NCBI GenBank assembly: GCA_902491415.1
Contig: CABUHP010000062.1
Location: 1 to 8,281 of the forward strand
DNA length: 8,281 bases
Source of the DNA: an uncultured Collinsella sp.
GTDB taxonomy: Bacteria > Actinomycetota > Coriobacteriia > Coriobacteriales > Coriobacteriaceae
Reading direction: 5' to 3'
The translations under genes were made by a program, and so were the position numbers. Under the pieces are notes generated by a model, which was not told the origin of the DNA, did not search any database, and saw nothing but the letters and a program-made list of their open reading frames with translations. Each line of letters opens with the position of its first letter. The first letter of the stretch is position 1. This document shows positions 5,483 to 8,281 of this stretch, one piece after another.

Positions 5483-6748
5483 ATGGAAAATGCAAAGTTA
5501 AAGAGCAGCAAGGTTTACGCATGGGTTCTCGTAATCGCGCTCGGCCTTATGTCTGCCGGCACGACCGGATCCTATAGCGTCATCGCGGGCTCCTTCGTCG
5601 CACCCGTGTGCGAGGAGTTCGGGTTTGACTATTCCATCTTCTCGTATTACTTCACCGCAACGCTCATTGGTCTTGCGGCAGCTCTTCCGTTTGTCGGAAA
5701 ACTCATTCCCAAGGTCGTTGGCAAGGTTTGGCTCCCCGTTGTCGAGCTTATTTTGCTTGCTGCCGGCGCAGGCATGGCCTTCTACACCGAAGTCTGGATG
5801 TTCATCGCCGCTGGCGCCCTGATTGGCGTTTGCTTCGCCTTCACCACCGGCGTCGCCATGTCCGACGTTATTGACCAGTGGTTCAAAAAATCTGGTGGCC
5901 TGGCAATCGGTCTCGCTTGGGCAGTGAACTCGATTTACATGCTCATCATGAGCCCCGTCATCACCTCTGTCATCGAGGCCGCTGGCTGGAGGACTGGCTA
6001 TCTGGTGCTCGCTGGCGTCTCCGCCGTGCTCATTCTCCCCGCTTCCGTCCTGATTATTCGCTATAAGCCTCAGGACAAGGGCATGCTGCCCTATGGCTAC
6101 GTCGAGGGCGAGACGGTCACCGAGACCGAGGAGACGACCGAGGATAGCACGCGTGGCGTTAGCTATGCGCGCGCCATTAAGTCGCCTGCCTTCTTCTTCT
6201 GCATCGGCTTCCTCTGTCTCGTTCAGCTCACTTGCTGCATGAACCAGCTCTTCCCGACGTATGCTTCCGAGGTTGGTTTTAGCCCCATGGTGGGCGGCTT
6301 CATGGTATCCGCTGCATCGCTCTTCGATCTGTTCCTCAATCCGATCGTCGGCACCACTTGCGATAGGTTCGGCAGCACGAAGGCCATTCTGGGCTGGCTC
6401 GCTGTCTCCATCCTCTCCTTTGTCATGCTCATGATGAGCAGCGGCAACTCGACGCTCAGCATCCTCGCAGCAGGCGTGAACGACGTAATGTACGTCATCG
6501 CTGGCACTGCCCTGACCGTTTTGGTTATGGATGTCTTTGGCTCCCGCGATTTCGGTCGCATCTTCGCGCTGATCTGCTCCGTGGGCTATATCGTCGGCGC
6601 CTTTGGCATGCCCGTTATGATGAAGGTCTATGAGCTTGTCGGCTCCTTCCAGGGCGTCTTCATCTTCTGCATCGCATGCAACGTTATTATCGGCCTGTTC
6701 TTGCTGCTGGCAAAAAAGACTGGTAAGAACCTCTCCTGGGACGAATAG
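5483..6748 (+). CDS. MFS transporter, OFA-like (MFS2, operon member)
   Basis: This 421-residue, 12-TM major facilitator protein is closely related to MFS1. Shared blocks include SAGTTGSYSVIAGSFVAPVC (24-43), SDVIDQWFKKSGGLAIGLAW (127-146), GWRTGY (168-173), KPQDKGMLPYG (195-205), CCMNQLFPTYASEVGF (251-266) and SRDFGRIF (354-361). The halves are joined by an acidic, Thr/Glu-rich loop (206-224). The ATG at 5483 lies 11 bp after the carbamoyltransferase stop, with GGAG at 8-bp spacing, so translation is probably coupled; an in-frame ATG at 5450 lies inside the preceding gene. Codons are strongly C/G-ending like the two enzyme genes, unlike MFS1. Co-transcription with the enzymes makes it the likely importer or substrate/product exchanger of the pathway, a role that classical agmatine clusters give to an APC-type antiporter. 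The substrate is inferred, not shown. Confidence 0.92.
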   Translation: MENAKLKSSKVYAWVLVIALGLMSAGTTGSYSVIAGSFVAPVCEEFGFDYSIFSYYFTATLIGLAAALPFVGKLIPKVVGKVWLPVVELILLAAGAGMAFYTEVWMFIAAGALIGVCFAFTTGVAMSDVIDQWFKKSGGLAIGLAWAVNSIYMLIMSPVITSVIEAAGWRTGYLVLAGVSAVLILPASVLIIRYKPQDKGMLPYGYVEGETVTETEETTEDSTRGVSYARAIKSPAFFFCIGFLCLVQLTCCMNQLFPTYASEVGFSPMVGGFMVSAASLFDLFLNPIVGTTCDRFGSTKAILGWLAVSILSFVMLMMSSGNSTLSILAAGVNDVMYVIAGTALTVLVMDVFGSRDFGRIFALICSVGYIVGAFGMPVMMKVYELVGSFQGVFIFCIACNVIIGLFLLLAKKTGKNLSWDE

Positions 6749-6798
6749 TTCGATTCGTCTTAGACATACGCTGTAGGGCTTAACCTGCAGCCGCTTTG

Positions 6799-6827
6799 GG
6801 GCATCGACTAACATCGGTGCCCTTTTT
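6799..6827 (+). terminator. Intrinsic terminator of the enzyme/transporter operon
   Basis: GGGCATCGA (6799-6807) and TCGGTGCCC (6814-6822) form a 9-bp stem with one G-T wobble and a 6-nt loop, followed by TTTTT (6823-6827). It lies about 50 bp after the MFS2 stop codon. Confidence 0.85.
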
Positions 6828-6833
6828 CATCGA

Positions 6834-6864
6834 ATGTGACAAAGGAGCAGCCACTTTGTCACAT
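6834..6864. repeat. TGTGACAAAGG-type palindrome (copy 2)
   Basis: ATGTGACAAAG (6834-6844) and CTTTGTCACAT (6854-6864) are perfect 11-bp arms around GAGCAGCCA. Compared with the copy at 647-679 the outer arms are conserved and the centre has diverged, so the arms no longer pair through the middle. TTGAG follows both copies. It sits just behind the operon terminator and to the left of the long hairpin at 6881-7063. Confidence 0.85.
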
Positions 6865-6880
6865 TGAGTGGCATGTAAAT

Positions 6881-7063
6881 CGAGGTCTAATACTTTTCCG
6901 AGAAGTGAACGGCCATACTTGGACCTCCGAAGCATCGACATTTTTAGACGTCAAACCCGCAGGATTTGGCTGGCAAAACCGCAGGAAATTGCATCTCGAA
7001 AGTGCCGATGCTTCGGGGGCCCGTTTTCACTCGTTCACTTCTCGGGAAAAGTATTAAACCTCG
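6881..7063. repeat. Long imperfect inverted repeat, possibly a MITE-like or structured-RNA element
   Basis: This segment fills most of the 448-bp gene-free gap 6749-7196. The outer arms (6881-6911, starting CGAGGTCTAATACTTTTCCG, and 7032-7063) match over about 31 bp with one substitution and one inserted base. After a symmetric internal loop the inner arms CCGAAGCATCG (6927-6937) and CGATGCTTCGG (7006-7016) pair perfectly, and pairing continues on both sides with wobbles. The centre carries CCGCAGGA twice (6958-6965 and 6980-6987) and a small apical hairpin around GGCTGG. Two short open frames cross it, but they translate the hairpin and resemble no known protein. It lies between two TGTGACAAAGG palindromes. 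It may be a non-autonomous mobile element or a structured RNA. No clear target-site duplication is visible. Confidence 0.75.
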
Positions 7064-7114
7064 TTGTATGGGGTGCGGCTGGAGGGTGGTCATCGTTCAG
7101 TAGCTACCTCTTCC

Positions 7115-7144
7115 TTGTGAATCGCCTGAAGCGCAAGGCATAAT
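7115..7144 (+). promoter_or_regulatory. dus: Candidate promoter of the dihydrouridine synthase gene
   Basis: TTGTGA (7115-7120) and CATAAT (7139-7144) are spaced by 18 bp. Transcription would start near 7151, inside the third palindrome copy, 45 bp before the start codon. The -10 box is good and the -35 box fair. No other promoter stands out between the operon terminator and this gene. Confidence 0.45.
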
Positions 7145-7146
7145 GC

Positions 7147-7178
7147 ATGTGACAAAGGGACGGCCCCTTTGTTGTGTT
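7147..7178. repeat. Degenerate TGTGACAAAGGG palindrome (copy 3)
   Basis: The left arm ATGTGACAAAGGG (7147-7159) is intact. The right arm keeps CCCTTTGT (7165-7172) and then reads TGTGTT instead of CACATT, so the outer pairing is lost. It ends 18 bp before the dihydrouridine synthase start codon and would form the very 5' end of its mRNA if the promoter at 7115-7144 is used. Confidence 0.75.
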
Positions 7179-7196
7179 GATATGAGAGAAGAGTAG

Positions 7197-8150
7197 ATGA
7201 TCCTTTCGCTGGCCCCTATGGAGGGGATTACCGGGCATGTGTTCCGTCGCGTGCATGCGGAGTGCTTCGGTGCGCTCGATTGCTATTACACGCCGTTTTT
7301 GCCGCCGCCGCGGGTGGGAAACCGCTTTGGCGGCAAGGCGTTTAAGGAGATCGATCCTGCCAATAACCAGGGGCTCAACGTGGTGCCTCAGCTGATGTCC
7401 AAGAACGCGGACGAGTTTGTGTGGGCGGCACAGGTGCTCGCCGACATGGGCTACCGCGAGGTCAATCTCAACTTGGGTTGCCCTTCGGGAACGGTTGTCG
7501 CCAAGGGCAAGGGCTCGGGTTTCTTGCGCAATCTCGACGAGCTCGAGGCGTTCTTAAGCGATGTGTGCGAGCGGTCGCCGTTGCCGGTGTCGGTAAAGAC
7601 CAGGCTGGGGCTGGAGAATGACGACGAATACGAGCGCGTGCTCGATCTGTATTGCCGCATGCCGTTGGCAGAGCTGATCGTGCATCCGCGCGTACAGAAG
7701 GACCGCTATACGGGCTTGCCGCGCAAAGAGTTTTATGGCGAGACGCTGGAGCGTGCGCCGTTCCCCGTGGCCTATAACGGTGATATTTTTGATCTTGAGG
7801 ATATGGACGCGCTGGTGGAGGCCTATCCCGGCACGCGCCATGTGATGTTGGGGCGTGGCCTGCTCGCGAACCCCGCTCTGGCTCGCATGGTCAAGGGCGG
7901 CCCTGCTGCAACGGCTGCTGAGCTGCAGCGCTTCCACGACACGCTGTTTGCGGCATATGCAGAAGAGATTGGCGGCAATGCGGTCTTCCGCATGAAGGAG
8001 TGGTGGTTCTACGCCAAGTGCGCTTTCGCTGATCCCGCTACCGTCCACAAGATCGTACGCAAGACCAAAAAGGTCGACGAATACCGCGCTGCCGTCGAGC
8101 GCGTCTTTCGTGAACAGCCGCTTGCACCCACAGCTCGCTTCCACGGCTAA
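7197..8150 (+). CDS. dus: tRNA-dihydrouridine synthase (Dus family)
   Basis: This 317-residue, FMN-dependent cytoplasmic enzyme reduces specific uridines to dihydrouridine in tRNA using NADPH. It is a TIM barrel with family motifs in order: APMEGIT (6-12), PQLM (64-67), NLNLGCPSG with catalytic Cys95 (90-98), the following KGKGSGFLRN (103-112), VSVKTRLG (131-138), VHPRVQKDRYTG (162-173), VAYNGDI (191-197) and VMLGRGLLANP (216-226). Length matches the family. The usual HGRT appears as HPRV, a recognised kind of variation. The ATG at 7197 is preceded by purine-rich GAGAGAAGAG at 7184-7193. It looks monocistronic and unrelated to the operon upstream. Which Dus subfamily it belongs to, and therefore which tRNA position it modifies, cannot be settled here. 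Confidence 0.93.
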   Translation: MILSLAPMEGITGHVFRRVHAECFGALDCYYTPFLPPPRVGNRFGGKAFKEIDPANNQGLNVVPQLMSKNADEFVWAAQVLADMGYREVNLNLGCPSGTVVAKGKGSGFLRNLDELEAFLSDVCERSPLPVSVKTRLGLENDDEYERVLDLYCRMPLAELIVHPRVQKDRYTGLPRKEFYGETLERAPFPVAYNGDIFDLEDMDALVEAYPGTRHVMLGRGLLANPALARMVKGGPAATAAELQRFHDTLFAAYAEEIGGNAVFRMKEWWFYAKCAFADPATVHKIVRKTKKVDEYRAAVERVFREQPLAPTARFHG

Positions 8151-8151
8151 C

Positions 8152-8207
8152 TAGTCATCGGGGGCGTTCTTTAACGACTGGTCATTTAAGGACGTCCCCA
8201 ACGACTA
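8152..8207. repeat. Imperfect 20-bp inverted repeat after the dus gene
   Basis: The arms 8152-8171 and 8188-8207 pair at 16 Watson-Crick positions plus two G-U wobbles and two mismatches, around a 16-nt loop. The strongest part is GGGGGCGTTCTT (8160-8171) with AAGGACGTCCCC (8188-8199). It begins 1 bp after the dus stop codon. No T-run follows, so it is more likely a 3'-end stabilising hairpin or a dispersed intergenic repeat than a classical terminator. Confidence 0.6.
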
Positions 8208-8215
8208 TGTAGCAA

Positions 8216-8280
8216 AAACATGTACACCAGCATCCAAAGATGTCGAAAAATGTCGACTTTGGATGCTGGTGTACATGTTT
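8216..8280. terminator. Perfect 24-bp inverted repeat with tandem-repeat loop, possible terminator
   Basis: The arms 8216-8239 (starting AAACATGTACACCAGCATCC) and 8257-8280 are perfectly complementary. The 17-nt loop consists of ATGTCGA, AAA, ATGTCGA. Read on the minus strand the stem is followed by TTTTT (complement of 8214-8218), and on the plus strand by TTTG at the window edge. It could be the terminator of a convergent minus-strand gene to the right, acting in both directions, or the edge of a repeat element cut by the window. Confidence 0.55.
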
Positions 8281-8281
8281 G

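Noticed and set aside
4368..5522. 384-residue open frame on the minus strand across the carbamoyltransferase gene
   Set aside because: The plus-strand protein is unmistakable; this frame has low-complexity composition and no family motif.
5498..6814. 438-residue open frame on the minus strand across MFS2
   Set aside because: It is rich in Glu, Asp, Ala and His with no membrane helices or motifs, as expected from the reverse complement of a membrane protein gene, and it runs through the operon terminator.
6836..7143. Two overlapping plus-strand frames of 73 and 91 codons in the 6749-7196 gap
   Set aside because: They translate the repeat and hairpin, have no convincing ribosome binding site and resemble no protein I know.
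1..8281. tRNA, rRNA, CRISPR array or transposase gene
   Set aside because: I looked for tRNA-like ends, regularly spaced direct repeats and transposase motifs and saw none in the window.

Overview
The window looks like a stretch of chromosome from a gut actinobacterium of the class Coriobacteriia, with Collinsella the best guess. The reasons are moderately high GC, strongly C- and G-ending codons in the central operon, purine-rich ribosome binding sites, and short TGTGACAAAGGG palindromes between genes, a repeat type I associate with Collinsella genomes. This assignment comes from memory, not from a search.

Layout: 1-648 is the 3' end of a MacB/FtsX-type ABC transporter permease that began upstream. 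A perfect palindrome overlaps its stop codon. A clear sigma70-type promoter (749-777), overlapped by a candidate TetR operator, then drives a 12-TM MFS transporter (MFS1, 824-2104), which ends at a perfect 18-bp terminator stem. A TetR-family regulator lies on the minus strand (2242-2820). Divergent from it is a three-gene plus-strand operon: an agmatine-deiminase-family guanidino hydrolase (3045-4283), an ornithine/putrescine-carbamoyltransferase-like enzyme (4407-5471) and a second MFS transporter (MFS2, 5483-6748), closed by a hairpin-plus-T5 terminator. A 448-bp gene-free stretch follows, holding two more copies of the palindrome around a long imperfect hairpin of about 183 bp. After it come a tRNA-dihydrouridine synthase gene (7197-8150) and two further intergenic inverted repeats.

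How the genes may work together: the deiminase would convert a guanidino compound to its carbamoyl (ureido) product. The carbamoyltransferase could split that phosphorolytically to an amine and carbamoyl phosphate, as in the agmatine deiminase pathway. The two related MFS proteins could import substrate and export product. Related inverted repeats centred on CCG-NN-CGG or CGGTAGG occur before MFS1 and in the tetR/operon intergenic region, so one TetR repressor probably controls both transporters and the enzymes.

The most interesting point is that both enzymes depart from canonical signatures. The carbamoyltransferase has HELP instead of HCLP and no SMG-type loop. The deiminase lacks the NAWGG segment of classical agmatine deiminases. 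The transporters are MFS rather than the usual amino acid/polyamine antiporter, and no carbamate kinase is in the window. This may be a guanidino-compound pathway with a substrate other than agmatine or arginine. That is inference from the sequence and remains untested.
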